64,000 bases of DNA, taken from the NCBI GenBank assembly GCA_021297895.1, contig JAJTHN010000024.1, positions 1-64,000 of the forward strand. The letters run 5' to 3'. The notes under the pieces were generated by a model, which saw nothing but the letters and a program-made list of their open reading frames with translations, searched no databases and had not been told where the DNA came from. The position numbers and the translations under genes were made by a program. This stretch comes from Phycisphaeraceae bacterium. Lineage in GTDB: Bacteria > Planctomycetota > Phycisphaerae > Phycisphaerales > UBA1924. Below, piece by piece: positions 40,098 through 48,892 of the stretch (positions within the stretch are counted from its first letter, which is position 1; each line of letters begins with the position of its first letter).

Positions 40098-40790
40098 ATG
40101 AGCCTGATGCTGCTTGGAACCAAACTGGGAATGACTCGCGTGTACCGCGAGGACGGCGTGAATGTGCCGGTGACGGTGATCCAGCTCGGCCCGTGCACCG
40201 TGACGCAGATCCGCACCGCTGAGAAGGACGGCTACTCGGCCGTTCAGATCGCTTTCGGCAGCATCAAGCCCCGCAACAGCACGCAGGCCGTCATCGGCCA
40301 TGACGCGAAGGCCGGCATCGAGGCCAAGCGCTACCACCGCGAGTTCCGCTGCTCGGCCGACGACGCGGCGAAGTTCAGCGTGGGCCAGACGCTCACCGTC
40401 AAGGACCTGGAAGGCCAGATGTTCGTCGACGTGACGGGCACCAGCAAGGGCAAGGGCTTCCAGGGCACCATGAAGCGTCACAACTTCAAGGGCATGTTCG
40501 CCTCGCACGGTACCGAGCGTAAGCACCGCTCGCCGGGCTCCATCGGCTCGCTCTGCTCCAACCGCGGTTTCGGCGGCGGTCTGAAGAAGGGCAAGAAGAT
40601 GTCCGGCCACATGGGTGCCGAGCGCGTGACGATCCGCTCGCTGGACATCGTCCGCATCGACGCTGATCAGAACCTGCTGCTGGTCAAGGGTCCGGTCCCC
40701 GGCGCCAACCGCGGCATGGTGATGGTGCGTCGCGCCACGCGTCTGTACCGCAGCAAGGCCAACAAGGTCGCGGGCAAGAAGCCCGAGTGA
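40098..40790 (+). CDS. rplC: 50S ribosomal protein L3
   Basis: A 230-residue large subunit protein near the peptidyl transferase centre. MLLGTKLGMTRVYREDG, KGKGFQGTMKRHNFKG and RSPGSIGSLCSNRGFGGGLKKG are canonical L3; the GMVMVRRA region near the C-terminus is intact. It lies 222 bases after rpsJ, a very large gap for this operon. Confidence 0.98.
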   Translation: MSLMLLGTKLGMTRVYREDGVNVPVTVIQLGPCTVTQIRTAEKDGYSAVQIAFGSIKPRNSTQAVIGHDAKAGIEAKRYHREFRCSADDAAKFSVGQTLTVKDLEGQMFVDVTGTSKGKGFQGTMKRHNFKGMFASHGTERKHRSPGSIGSLCSNRGFGGGLKKGKKMSGHMGAERVTIRSLDIVRIDADQNLLLVKGPVPGANRGMVMVRRATRLYRSKANKVAGKKPE

Positions 40791-40799
40791 GTGAGTGAT

Positions 40800-40821
40800 C
40801 GCGGTCCCGGCGTCGGGGCCG
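40800..40821 (+). other. Intercistronic hairpin rplC-rplD
   Basis: A 9-bp stem with one T-G wobble (40800-40808 with 40813-40821) and GCGT loop, just after the rplC stop. No T-run follows, so it is unlikely to be a simple terminator. Confidence 0.4.
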
Positions 40822-41115
40822 CTTAAGGAACACAGGAGTTTGGAATCGAGTCTTGTCGGTCGGCCGGGAGTCACATCGGCCGCCGAGTCCGGAAGGGTCA
40901 GACGGGGCGGAAGCTTCGAACGACAACCACCGGACAAAAACAAGCAGATGTGCCCCGATCAGACTCAGAGCGGGGCGAGTATGCCGAGTCGAATCCTTCC
41001 CGATCACACGCCACCGCGAGGTGCCGGATCGGGCGGATAGGCAAGCAAGGGTCCGGAGCGGAATCCGGACAGTTCGCGGCCCGCGTGCCGCAAGGCGTCA
41101 GACGAGAGAAGACTT
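40822..41115 (+). other. Long non-coding spacer before rplD
   Basis: With the hairpin before it, this is a 325-base gap between rplC and rplD, which are normally adjacent. Inside it a 7-bp hairpin (GTCCGGA at 41051-41057 with 41064-41070, loop GCGGAA) lies 45 bases upstream of rplD. It could be an L4-type autoregulatory leader; that is inference. Confidence 0.35.
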
Positions 41116-41802
41116 ATGCAAGTCCCCGTCCACAACATGCAGGGTTCCCAGGTGGGAACGATCACGATCGATGAATCCCTGCTCGGCCCGGATATCAATC
41201 ACGCGCTGATCAAGCAGGCATACGTTCGCTATCACGCGAACACCCGTCAGGGTTCGGCCCGCACGCTCAATCGTCGCGAGGTCGAGGGCTCGAGCAAGAA
41301 GATCTACAAGCAGAAGGGCACGGGCAACGCCCGTCACGGCGACCGTCAGGTCCCGAGCATGAAGGGCGGCGGTCACGCCAAGGCCAAGCGCAAGACGCGC
41401 GAGGACTACCGCCTGGACATGCCCAAGAAGATGCGCCGCAAGGCCAACCGCAACGCCCTTCTGGCGAAGCTGGTCGACAACGAGGTGCGTGTCATCGACA
41501 CCCTCGGGCTGAAGGCTCCCAAGACCAAGGACATCGTCACGTTCCTGTCGGCGATCAAGGTCGACAAGACCGCGCTGCTGGCGGTTCCCTCCAGCGAGGT
41601 GAACATCCGCCGCGCGGCCCGGAACCTCGAGACGATCAAGCTGTGCAAGCCCGACAGCCTGAACTGCTTCGACATGCTCAACAGCAGGTTCCTGGTGATC
41701 TCCAAGGCCGATCTGGAGGCGTGGCTGAAGGGTCCGAGCTCGCAGACGGGCAAGGACGCGAAGGTGAACCCGATGGGCGCAGCGAAGGCGGAGGCGAAGT
41801 AA
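41116..41802 (+). CDS. rplD: 50S ribosomal protein L4
   Basis: A 228-residue protein lining the peptide exit tunnel; in some bacteria it also represses its own operon. SARTLNRREVEGSSKKIYKQ and KGTGNARHG identify L4. The usual FGPxPR loop segment after the tunnel-lining GGG is replaced by GGGHAKAKRKTREDYRL. The C-terminus is extended (GKDAKVNPMGAAKAEAK). Confidence 0.95.
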   Translation: MQVPVHNMQGSQVGTITIDESLLGPDINHALIKQAYVRYHANTRQGSARTLNRREVEGSSKKIYKQKGTGNARHGDRQVPSMKGGGHAKAKRKTREDYRLDMPKKMRRKANRNALLAKLVDNEVRVIDTLGLKAPKTKDIVTFLSAIKVDKTALLAVPSSEVNIRRAARNLETIKLCKPDSLNCFDMLNSRFLVISKADLEAWLKGPSSQTGKDAKVNPMGAAKAEAK

Positions 41803-41805
41803 ATC

Positions 41806-42096
41806 ATGGCTACCAAGATCGACGCGACGTACATCATCAAGAAGCCGCTGCTGACCGAGAAGAGCACGATCGCTTCCAACGAGCTCAACCGCTACACGTT
41901 CCAGGTGGACCTCAAGGCCACCAAGGGCGAGATCAAGAGCGCGGTCGAGAGCCTGTACAAGGTACAGGTTGAAAAGATCAACACGCAGGTCCGCAAGGGC
42001 CGCGATCGTCGGTATCGCTACGGCCTGCTGCGTGCGACGCCGACGAAGGTCGCCCATGTGCGCCTGAAGGAAGGCCAGAAGATCGAGTTGGTCTGA
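41806..42096 (+). CDS. rplW: 50S ribosomal protein L23
   Basis: A 96-residue protein at the tunnel exit, docking site for trigger factor and SRP. IIKKPLLTEKSTIASNELNR, TFQVDLKATKGEIKSAVE and KVEKIN-type segments match L23. Three bases separate it from rplD, so the two are translationally coupled. Confidence 0.96.
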   Translation: MATKIDATYIIKKPLLTEKSTIASNELNRYTFQVDLKATKGEIKSAVESLYKVQVEKINTQVRKGRDRRYRYGLLRATPTKVAHVRLKEGQKIELV

Positions 42097-42200
42097 TCGA
42101 GTTGGTCTGATCGGACGCAGAGCGTGATCAGGTCTGAACGAACCGTGAACTGAACCGTTGCCAGAAGCGACGGACGAACGAAACGAACGAAGAGGCACCC

Positions 42201-43061
42201 ATGCCCATCCGCATCTACGACAAGACCAGCGCCGGCCGCCGCTTCTCGAGCGTGAACCTCAACACCGAGGTCACGAAGTTCGAGCCAGAGAAGTCGCTGA
42301 CCCGTCCGCTGCCCAAGACCGGTGGCCGCAACCACCACGGCAAGATCACCTCTCGCGGCCGCGGCGGCGGCGCCAAGCGGCTCTACCGCGTGATCGACTT
42401 CCGTCGCGCCGACCGCGACGGGATCGAGGGCACGGTGGTCGCCGTCGAGTACGATCCCAACCGCACGGCGCACATCGCGCTGGTCGAGTACGCCGATAAG
42501 GTCAAGCGCTACATCCTGGCCCCCGTCGGCCTGAGCGTCGGCGCGAAGATCATCGCGACGAGCCGGACCGCGGCGGACCCGAAGGTCGGCAACAGCATGC
42601 CGCTGAAGTACATCCCGACGGGTCTGTCGGTGCACTGCGTCGAGCTGCGTCCCAACGGCGGCGGGCAGATGTGCCGCAGCGCGGGGATGTACGCCCGCCT
42701 GACCAACCGCGAGGGCAACTACGCGACGCTGGTTCTGCCTTCTGGCGAAGTTCGCATGGTGCACGTCGAGTGCCGCGCGACGATCGGCGAGGTCGGCAAC
42801 GCCGATCAGCAGAACGTCCGCTGGGGCAAGGCCGGCCGCATGCGTCACCTTGGCCGCCGTCCGATCACGCGTGGCGTGGCCAAGAGCCACAACGCCCACC
42901 CGCTGGGTGGCGGTTCGGGCCGCAGCAAGGGCAATCGTCCGCCGTGCTCGCCGACGGGCGTGCTGGCCAAGGGCGGCGATACGCGGAACAAGAAGAAGCA
43001 CAGCACCAAGATGATCCTGCGTCGTCGCGTGAGCACGCGTTACGGCCAGAAGACCAAGTAA
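42201..43061 (+). CDS. rplB: 50S ribosomal protein L2
   Basis: A 286-residue protein essential for subunit association and peptidyl transfer. GGRNHHGKITSRGRGGGAKR, VEYDPNRTAHIALVEYADKVKRYI and the C-terminal HPLGGGSGRSKGNRPPCSPTG (the catalytic-centre histidine region is kept) are canonical. Confidence 0.98.
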   Translation: MPIRIYDKTSAGRRFSSVNLNTEVTKFEPEKSLTRPLPKTGGRNHHGKITSRGRGGGAKRLYRVIDFRRADRDGIEGTVVAVEYDPNRTAHIALVEYADKVKRYILAPVGLSVGAKIIATSRTAADPKVGNSMPLKYIPTGLSVHCVELRPNGGGQMCRSAGMYARLTNREGNYATLVLPSGEVRMVHVECRATIGEVGNADQQNVRWGKAGRMRHLGRRPITRGVAKSHNAHPLGGGSGRSKGNRPPCSPTGVLAKGGDTRNKKKHSTKMILRRRVSTRYGQKTK

Positions 43062-43140
43062 TTCGGGAACGGAACGTCACGAGACATGAACCGGGGCGCG
43101 GAGAACCGCGGGCCCTGCAAAGAAGACCAAGGAAGCACGC

Positions 43141-43452
43141 ATGAGCCGCAGCACGAAGAAGGGTCCGTACGTTGATGAGCGTCTGTACCGCCGGGTTGAG
43201 AAGCTCAACCAGTCGGGCAAGAAGGAAGCGCTCAAGACGTGGCGTCGGGCCTGCACGATTGTTCCGGAGTTTGTCGGGCACTCGTTCAAGGTTCACAACG
43301 GACGTGCGTTCATCGACGTGTTCGTGACCGAGGACATGGTCGGACACAAGCTGGGCGAGTTCAGCCCGACGCGGACGTTCAAGGGCCACACCAACAAGAA
43401 GGAAGGCCTGGCGGACGGCGCCAAGGCGCCCGCGGCCCCGGCCAAGAAGTAA
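43141..43452 (+). CDS. rpsS: 30S ribosomal protein S19
   Basis: A 103-residue head protein that contacts A-site tRNA with S13. [32 protein letters not shown] and [15 protein letters not shown] are typical. It carries a short Ala/Lys-rich C-terminal tail of about ten residues. Confidence 0.97.
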   Translation: MSRSTKKGPYVDERLYRRVEKLNQSGKKEALKTWRRACTIVPEFVGHSFKVHNGRAFIDVFVTEDMVGHKLGEFSPTRTFKGHTNKKEGLADGAKAPAAPAKK

Positions 43453-43553
43453 GGTCGGCACCGGCGAACGGTTCGGGCCGGCGGAGATGGTGGCGGGGGA
43501 GTATCGATCGGCAGAGTCAAGGCAGCAGCACTTCAGAAACGACGGAGCATCCA

Positions 43554-44099
43554 GTGCGAATTCACGGAGCCAATTTGAGCCAGGTCGCCCAGAGCAAGGG
43601 CATCAGCGCCGAGCAACTGGCCGAGAGCATTGTGCGGACGGGCCTTCCCAAGTCGCGCTCGCTGTCGGCGGTGAAGAACTGGATGAAGGGCCGCGACCAC
43701 CCGCGTTGCCGGGCTTCGGACATCACCAAGATGGCCGAGGTTCTGGGCGTCGCGCCGGCGGACATCGCCCGCTTCACGTGCATCCTCAAGTACCATCGCG
43801 GCTCGCCCCGCAAGGCGAACCTGCTGGCGCAGCTGATCCGCGGCAAGGACATCATCACGGCCGAGAACCTGCTGACCTTCACGACCAAGCGCGCGGCGCT
43901 GGACGTGAAGAAGGCGCTGGTCAACGCCCGCACCGACGCGGAGCAGGCCAACGCCGACCTGGACAAGCTGTTCGTCAGCGAGTCGCGCGTCGATGAGGGC
44001 CCGATGATGAAGCGCTTCCAGCCCAAGGACCGCGGGCGTGCGCACCGGATTCTCAAGCGTCAGACGCACATCACGGTGAGCGTTGAGCAGCGGGCGTAA
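43554..44099 (+). CDS. rplV: 50S ribosomal protein L22 fused to an N-terminal Cro/C1-type HTH domain
   Basis: A 181-residue protein from GTG 43554, which has GGAG six bases upstream. Residues about 73-181 are L22 (KYHRGSPRKANLLAQLIRGK, ALVNARTDAEQANADLD, DRGRAHRILKRQTHITV) that lines the exit tunnel. Residues 8-72 are not ribosomal: LSQVAQSKGISAEQLAE, SLSAVKNWMKGRDHPR and DITKMAEVLGVAPADIARF follow the five-helix XRE/Cro-C1 pattern, with the recognition helix around S38-W43. Typical L22 is about 110 residues. The extra domain is in the same frame without stop and starts right after the ribosome site. Confidence 0.93.
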   Translation: MRIHGANLSQVAQSKGISAEQLAESIVRTGLPKSRSLSAVKNWMKGRDHPRCRASDITKMAEVLGVAPADIARFTCILKYHRGSPRKANLLAQLIRGKDIITAENLLTFTTKRAALDVKKALVNARTDAEQANADLDKLFVSESRVDEGPMMKRFQPKDRGRAHRILKRQTHITVSVEQRA

Positions 44100-44224
44100 G
44101 GACAGAGCAGAGCAAGGTCGGCACAGCACAAGAACGCCGAACCGGACACGCTGAACACAGACACACGGACGCGCTTGGGCAGAGCCCCCGGCGCACCTGA
44201 GAGAAAGAAGCAAAGGGCAAGTTC

Positions 44225-44929
44225 ATGGGACAGAAGACTCACCCCTATGGCCTCCGCGTCGGCATCACCGAGCCTCACAAGAGCCGGTGGTACGCGCCCA
44301 AGTCGATGTTCGGCGAGTTGCTCGTTGAGGACTACCGCATCCGGCAGTTCATCGACAAGCGGCTGAACCGCAAGCCGCCGTACGCCGCGGTCAGCGATGT
44401 GCAGATCGAGCGCACGCGTGAGGAGCTGAAGGTGATCGTCAAGTCGGCCCGTCCGGGCCTGGTCATCGGCCCCAAGGGCGCCGAGGTCGACCGGATCACG
44501 GAAGAGCTGCAGTACATGACGGGCCGCAAGGTCTCGATCAGCATCATCGAGGTAAAGAACCCCGATATGGATTCGCAGCTGGTCGCCGAGGGCGTGTGCG
44601 AGATGCTCCGCAAGCGTCAGGCCTTCCGCCGCGCGATGAAGATGAAGGCCGAGGCCGTGATGCAGGCTGGGGCCAAGGGTGTCTGGATCGTTCTGGCCGG
44701 CCGTCTCGGCGGCGCCGAAATGTCGCGAACGCTAGATGTTCGCATGGGCGCGCTGCCCCTGAGCACGCTGCAGGCGAACATCGACTACGGCTTCGCCGAG
44801 GCGTTCATGAGCTACGGCGCGATCGGCTGCAAGGTCTGGATCTTCAAGGGCCTGTACGAGAAGGGCCAGAGCGACGAGCAGGAGAGCACCGCGGCGGGTG
44901 GGCGGGTCAAGAGCCGCGGCCGTCGTTGA
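44225..44929 (+). CDS. rpsC: 30S ribosomal protein S3
   Basis: A 234-residue protein at the mRNA entry site. MGQKTHPYGLRVGITEPHKS, the KH-domain signature SARPGLVIGPKGAEVDRI and GRLGGAEMSRT match S3. The C-terminus ends with a short Arg/Gly tail (GRVKSRGRR). Confidence 0.97.
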   Translation: MGQKTHPYGLRVGITEPHKSRWYAPKSMFGELLVEDYRIRQFIDKRLNRKPPYAAVSDVQIERTREELKVIVKSARPGLVIGPKGAEVDRITEELQYMTGRKVSISIIEVKNPDMDSQLVAEGVCEMLRKRQAFRRAMKMKAEAVMQAGAKGVWIVLAGRLGGAEMSRTLDVRMGALPLSTLQANIDYGFAEAFMSYGAIGCKVWIFKGLYEKGQSDEQESTAAGGRVKSRGRR

Positions 44930-45028
44930 GTCGAGCGGACGAGTGATCGATCGAGTGTGTTGAGTCGGACGTGACAGAGTGAAACCAGCGGCGACAAAGC
45001 CGCTTAGCCAACGAGCAGGAGATACGAC

Positions 45029-45448
45029 ATGCCCCTCATGCCCAAGCGCGTCAAGCATCGGAAGGAGTTCCGTCGGGTGCGCGATCGCAAGGCGACCAAG
45101 GCGAACTACGTGGCCTACGGCGATTACGGGCTGCAGTCGATGGAGCGTTGCTGGCTGCCCGGCCGCGTGATCGAGGCCGGCCGTATCGCGGCGCAGCACT
45201 ACCTCAAGCGCGAGGGAAAGCTGTTTATCCGCGTGTTCCCGGACAAGCCGATCAGCAAGAAGCCGCTGGAAACCCGAATGGGTACCGGCAAGGCGGACGT
45301 GGACTACTGGGCGGCACGCATCAAGCCGGGCACGATGATCTTCGAGATCGCCGGCGTGAGCGAGGCGGTTGCGAAGAAGGCGATGATCCGCGTGGCGATG
45401 AAGATGCCCGTGAAGACCCGCCTGGTCAGCCGCCGCGTGGTGGTCTAA
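45029..45448 (+). CDS. rplP: 50S ribosomal protein L16
   Basis: A 139-residue protein near the A-site and elongation factor entry. [32 protein letters not shown] and [20 protein letters not shown] are canonical L16. Confidence 0.97.
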   Translation: MPLMPKRVKHRKEFRRVRDRKATKANYVAYGDYGLQSMERCWLPGRVIEAGRIAAQHYLKREGKLFIRVFPDKPISKKPLETRMGTGKADVDYWAARIKPGTMIFEIAGVSEAVAKKAMIRVAMKMPVKTRLVSRRVVV

Positions 45449-45518
45449 GAGAGATTCGCGGAGCAGTCGGGGCGGGAGCGACGGGAAAGTCGGGACAGAG
45501 AAACGGACGAGTCACAAG

Positions 45519-45537
45519 CCGGACCGATCGGGTCCGG
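45519..45537 (+). other. Intercistronic hairpin upstream of rpmC
   Basis: CCGGACC (45519-45525) pairs with GGTCCGG (45531-45537) around GATCG, 17 bases before the rpmC start, so it could influence ribosome access. Confidence 0.35.
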
Positions 45538-45554
45538 AGAGCAAGGAACGAGTC

Positions 45555-45902
45555 ATGACGGGCAGCGAAGTCAAGTCGATGAGCACGGCCGAGATCAACG
45601 CGGCGATCAAGCAGACCCGCGAGAAGCTGTTCTCGATGCGCAACCAGTCGCAGACGGAGAAGATCGAGGACATCTCGCTGTTCTCCAAGTTGCGCAAGGA
45701 TGTCGCCCGGCTGATGACCGAGCGTCAGAAGCGGTACCTGGCCGACAAGGCCGCCAAGGCCCCGGCCAAGGCGCCCGCGGCGGACAAGACCCCGGGTCGC
45801 GCGGCCGGCAAGCCCGCCGCGAAGCGCTCGGGCAAGACCACCACCCGCGAGACGAGCAAGCCCAAGACCAAGTCCCGCTCCACGGCCCGCACGCAGGCCT
45901 GA
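45555..45902 (+). CDS. rpmC: 50S ribosomal protein L29 with long basic tail
   Basis: The first ~65 residues are L29 (MSTAEINAAIKQTREKLFSM and LRKDVARLMTERQKR), a tunnel-exit protein. L29 is normally 60-70 residues; here a tail of about 50 residues, rich in Lys/Ala/Thr (AKAPAKAPAADKTPGRAAGK), extends it to 115. AAGGAA lies upstream of ATG 45555. Confidence 0.92.
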   Translation: MTGSEVKSMSTAEINAAIKQTREKLFSMRNQSQTEKIEDISLFSKLRKDVARLMTERQKRYLADKAAKAPAKAPAADKTPGRAAGKPAAKRSGKTTTRETSKPKTKSRSTARTQA

Positions 45903-45921
45903 GCCAAAGCAGAGCAGAACG

Positions 45922-45946
45922 CGGCCCGGGATTGAAGCCCGGGCCG
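45922..45946 (+). other. Intercistronic hairpin rpmC-rpsQ
   Basis: CGGCCCGGG (45922-45930) pairs perfectly with CCCGGGCCG (45938-45946), loop ATTGAAG. It lies 19 bases after the rpmC stop. Confidence 0.4.
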
Positions 45947-46010
45947 AGCAGACCGCAAGCAAAACGAACACGAACGTCGGCAGATTCAGCGAACCATCCA
46001 CGAGAGCCTT

Positions 46011-46385
46011 ATGACCACCGCCAGCCCCGCCAAGAAGAAGGTCGTCGTGACCCGCACGGGCATCGTCGAGAGCGACAAGCGCGAGAAGTCTCGCAAGGTC
46101 GTCGTCCCGAACGACACGACGCACCCGAAGTACGGCAAGATCGTCCGCAAGCGGACGGTGATCCACATCCACGACGAGAAGAACGAGAGCCGCACGGGCG
46201 ACTTGGTGGAGATCACCCCGTGCCGCCCGATCAGCAAGACCAAGCGGTGGAAGCTGGTGCGCGTGGTCGTTAAGGGCGCGCAGCTGAAGTTCGAGGCGGT
46301 CGAAGCCCCGAAGACCGACGAGAGCGCAACGGCCGCGACGCCGGCGGTCAAGAGCGTGAGCAAGGCCCCGGCCAAGAAGAAGTAA
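46011..46385 (+). CDS. rpsQ: 30S ribosomal protein S17, extended
   Basis: The core (RTGIVESDKREKSRKVVVPN and TGDLVEITPCRPISKTKRWK) is S17, which stabilises 16S rRNA helices. Length is 124 residues versus about 85; the extra residues form an Ala/Lys-rich C-terminal tail (ATAATPAVKSVSKAPAKKK). Confidence 0.93.
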   Translation: MTTASPAKKKVVVTRTGIVESDKREKSRKVVVPNDTTHPKYGKIVRKRTVIHIHDEKNESRTGDLVEITPCRPISKTKRWKLVRVVVKGAQLKFEAVEAPKTDESATAATPAVKSVSKAPAKKK

Positions 46386-46421
46386 ACCCCGCGAGGGTCG
46401 GCCAGCAGCCGGCCCCGTCAG

Positions 46422-46441
46422 AGACGACGCCCCCGTCGTCT
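46422..46441 (+). other. Hairpin next to the rplN ribosome site
   Basis: AGACGAC (46422-46428) pairs with GTCGTCT (46435-46441), loop GCCCCC. It ends one base before the GGAG-type ribosome site of rplN, so it could modulate translation. Confidence 0.35.
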
Positions 46442-46454
46442 GGAGTGATCAGCG

Positions 46455-46841
46455 ATGATTCAACAGGAAACTCGTTGCGAAGTGGCGGACAACAGCGGCG
46501 CGAAGATCGCGTACGTGATCCGCGTGTACGGCGGCTCGACGGCCACGGGCAAGTTCACCCGTCGCATCGCCAACGTCGGCGACCGCGTGTTCGTCTCGAT
46601 CAAGAAGGCGCTGCCCGGCGCGGACGTCAAGCCCGGCGACATGTCCAAGGCCGTGGTCGTCCGCACGACCAAGGCGACGCGTCGCAGCGACGGCTCGTAC
46701 GTGAAGTTCGACGCCAACGCGGTCGTGCTGATCCAGGACGACGGCAACCCCAAGGGAACGCGCATCTTCGGGCCGGTTGCCCGTGAACTGCGCGACAAGA
46801 ACTACATGAAGATTGTTTCGCTTGCTCCGGAGGTGATCTGA
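46455..46841 (+). CDS. rplN: 50S ribosomal protein L14
   Basis: A 128-residue intersubunit-bridge protein; [20 protein letters not shown] and [20 protein letters not shown] match L14. One base separates its stop from the rplX start, and the rplX ribosome site lies inside rplN. Confidence 0.97.
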   Translation: MIQQETRCEVADNSGAKIAYVIRVYGGSTATGKFTRRIANVGDRVFVSIKKALPGADVKPGDMSKAVVVRTTKATRRSDGSYVKFDANAVVLIQDDGNPKGTRIFGPVARELRDKNYMKIVSLAPEVI

Positions 46842-46842
46842 A

Positions 46843-47175
46843 ATGCCACGCCATGTTCGCAAGGGCGATACCGTCATCGTGACCACCGGCAGCGCCAAGG
46901 GGCAGACCGGGACCATCCTTCGTGTTGACACCAAGCACGACCGCGTGTTCATCAAGGGTGTGAACCTTGTGACGCGCCACATGCGGCCGACGCGGATCAA
47001 TCCGCAGGGCGGCATCGTGACCAAGGAAGCACCGATCCACATCTCCAACGTCTCGCCCGTTGTCGACGGCAAGGCATCGCGGGTTCGGTTCACCACCAAG
47101 CCCAGCGGCGAGAAGGTTCGCGTCGCCGTCAAGGGCGGCAAGGAACTCGGGACCATCCGCAAGGCCAGCCGCTGA
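46843..47175 (+). CDS. rplX: 50S ribosomal protein L24
   Basis: A 110-residue assembly-initiator protein with the KOW motif (VRKGDTVIVTTGSAKGQTG) and HISNVSPVV segment. Length is standard. It is coupled to rplN. Confidence 0.96.
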   Translation: MPRHVRKGDTVIVTTGSAKGQTGTILRVDTKHDRVFIKGVNLVTRHMRPTRINPQGGIVTKEAPIHISNVSPVVDGKASRVRFTTKPSGEKVRVAVKGGKELGTIRKASR

Positions 47176-47266
47176 ACGCGGCGGGACCTGAGGACGCACC
47201 GGGCAGAGACCAAGCAGCAGCAACAGCATCAGCAGCACCTATTCAGCCACGATCGCGAGTGAAAGC

Positions 47267-47989
47267 ATGAGCGCCGAGAAGGACAACAAGCAGCAGGGCA
47301 AGCCGGCGGGCAAGGACGCGTCTTCGAAGGAAGGCAAGCGTCAGACCAAGCCGCAGGGACCCAAGCCCCTGGCGACGGACGACGGGACCACGACGCGTGG
47401 GCCGCGTGTGGAGCCCCGTCTTCAGACGCGCTACAAGAGCGACGTGACCAAGAGCCTGGGCGAGAAGTTCGGGCTCAAGAACCCCATGCAGCAGCCGCGA
47501 CTCCAGAAGATCGTGGTGAACGTGAACATGGGCCGTCACCTCGAGGGCACGAAGATCCCGCCGAACGTCCGCGCGACGGTGCTGGACACGATCACGAAGG
47601 TGACGGGCCAGAAGCCGGTGGTCGTCAAGGCCAAGAAGAGCGTGTCGAACTTCAAGGTCCGCGAGGGCCTGGAGACCGCCGCGATGGTGACCCTGCGTCG
47701 CGACCGCATGTGGCACTTCCTGGATCGTCTGATCCACCTGGCCTGCCCTCGTATCAAGGACTTCCGCGGCCTGAAGGCCACGGGGTTCGACAAGCAGGGC
47801 AACTACGCCATGGGTCTGAACGAGCAGGGCGTATTCCCCGAGATCAACATGGCCGAGGTGACCTTCACCCACGGCATGAACATCAACTTCTGCTTCAGCA
47901 ACTCCAGCCCGGAACTGAGCAAGCACGTGCTCGCCGAGCTGGGCTTCCCGTTCGCCAAGCCCGAAGACAAGCCGGCACGCCGCTCCTGA
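47267..47989 (+). CDS. rplE: 50S ribosomal protein L5 with N-terminal extension
   Basis: The L5 domain (5S rRNA binding, contacts P-site tRNA) starts near residue 45: RLQTRYKSDVTKSLGEKFGL and then NPMQQPRLQKIVVNVNMG. It has 240 residues versus about 180; the first 45 are polar (SAEKDNKQQGKPAGKDASS), Lys/Gln-rich and probably disordered. ATG 47267 is the first start; an internal start would still need extra residues. Confidence 0.94.
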   Translation: MSAEKDNKQQGKPAGKDASSKEGKRQTKPQGPKPLATDDGTTTRGPRVEPRLQTRYKSDVTKSLGEKFGLKNPMQQPRLQKIVVNVNMGRHLEGTKIPPNVRATVLDTITKVTGQKPVVVKAKKSVSNFKVREGLETAAMVTLRRDRMWHFLDRLIHLACPRIKDFRGLKATGFDKQGNYAMGLNEQGVFPEINMAEVTFTHGMNINFCFSNSSPELSKHVLAELGFPFAKPEDKPARRS

Positions 47990-48056
47990 TCGGCACGCCT
48001 GAACCTCAAGACCACAACGACCGAACCGCACGAATCGCAGACCGCAAGAGGAACGC

Positions 48057-48242
48057 ATGGCCACCAAAGCCCAAGTCGCCAAGAGCAACCGGACGCCCAA
48101 GTTTTCGACCCGCATTGTTCGGCGGTGCGAACTGACCGGACGCGCCCACGGCGTGTACCGCAAGTTCCGCATCTCGCGCATCATGCTCCGGAAACTGGCG
48201 CTCGAGGGCAAGATCCCCGGGATGCGCAAGGCCTCCTGGTAA
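48057..48242 (+). CDS. rpsN: 30S ribosomal protein S14, short form lacking zinc ligands
   Basis: A 61-residue S14 of the short (type Z) layout: [18 protein letters not shown] through [20 protein letters not shown] and MRKASW. The zinc form needs two CxxC pairs; here only C24 remains, and the other positions are T27, S40 and M43. This looks like a zinc-independent derivative of the short paralog. Gene position between rplE and rpsH is standard. Confidence 0.93.
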   Translation: MATKAQVAKSNRTPKFSTRIVRRCELTGRAHGVYRKFRISRIMLRKLALEGKIPGMRKASW

Positions 48243-48379
48243 GGCACGCGTCGCCCGTGTGTTGACCGGGCGAGCACGAACGAACCCCCGTACCGACCGG
48301 AACGACCAGCCCGGAACGGCCAGACAGCAACGAATGGACCGATCGAGCACAACGCTCGAACAGACAGCCGAGAGAACCC

Positions 48380-48778
48380 ATGGCTTTCAACGACCCCGTT
48401 TCCGACATGCTCACGCGCATCCGCAACGCCCTGCGCAACCGCGCCAAGCAGGTTGAGTGCCGCAACTCCGGCGTGTGCCGGGGTATCGCCGGCGTCCTGC
48501 GTGACGAGGGCTTCATCGACTCGTTCTCGGTCATCGAGGACGGTCGCTCCGGCAAGCTTCACCTGAAGCTGCGCTACGGCCCGCGCGGCGAGACGGTGCT
48601 GAGCAACATCAAGCGCCTGAGCAAGCCCGGCTGCCGGGTGTACAAGGGCGTCGAGGAACTGCCCCGCCCGCTGCAGGGCCTGGGCATCGCGATCGTCAGC
48701 ACGTCCAAGGGCGTCATGAGCGACCGCAAGGCCCGCACCGAGCGCGTCGGCGGCGAGCTTCTGTGCACGATCGACTGA
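48380..48778 (+). CDS. rpsH: 30S ribosomal protein S8
   Basis: A 132-residue central-domain protein, a translational regulator of the spc operon in E. coli. DPVSDMLTRIRNALRNRAKQ and the C-terminal ISTSKGVMSDRKARTERVGGE-like segment are canonical. Confidence 0.97.
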   Translation: MAFNDPVSDMLTRIRNALRNRAKQVECRNSGVCRGIAGVLRDEGFIDSFSVIEDGRSGKLHLKLRYGPRGETVLSNIKRLSKPGCRVYKGVEELPRPLQGLGIAIVSTSKGVMSDRKARTERVGGELLCTID

Positions 48779-48892
48779 TTATCGCGGCGGGCCCCGGCCA
48801 CGCCGCTGCTGTTTGAGTGTTGGTTGTCGGATCAGATCACGAGTTCAATCGCCGGAACAGGTTGTTCGCGGCGGAATGATTGAGAGGCACGT

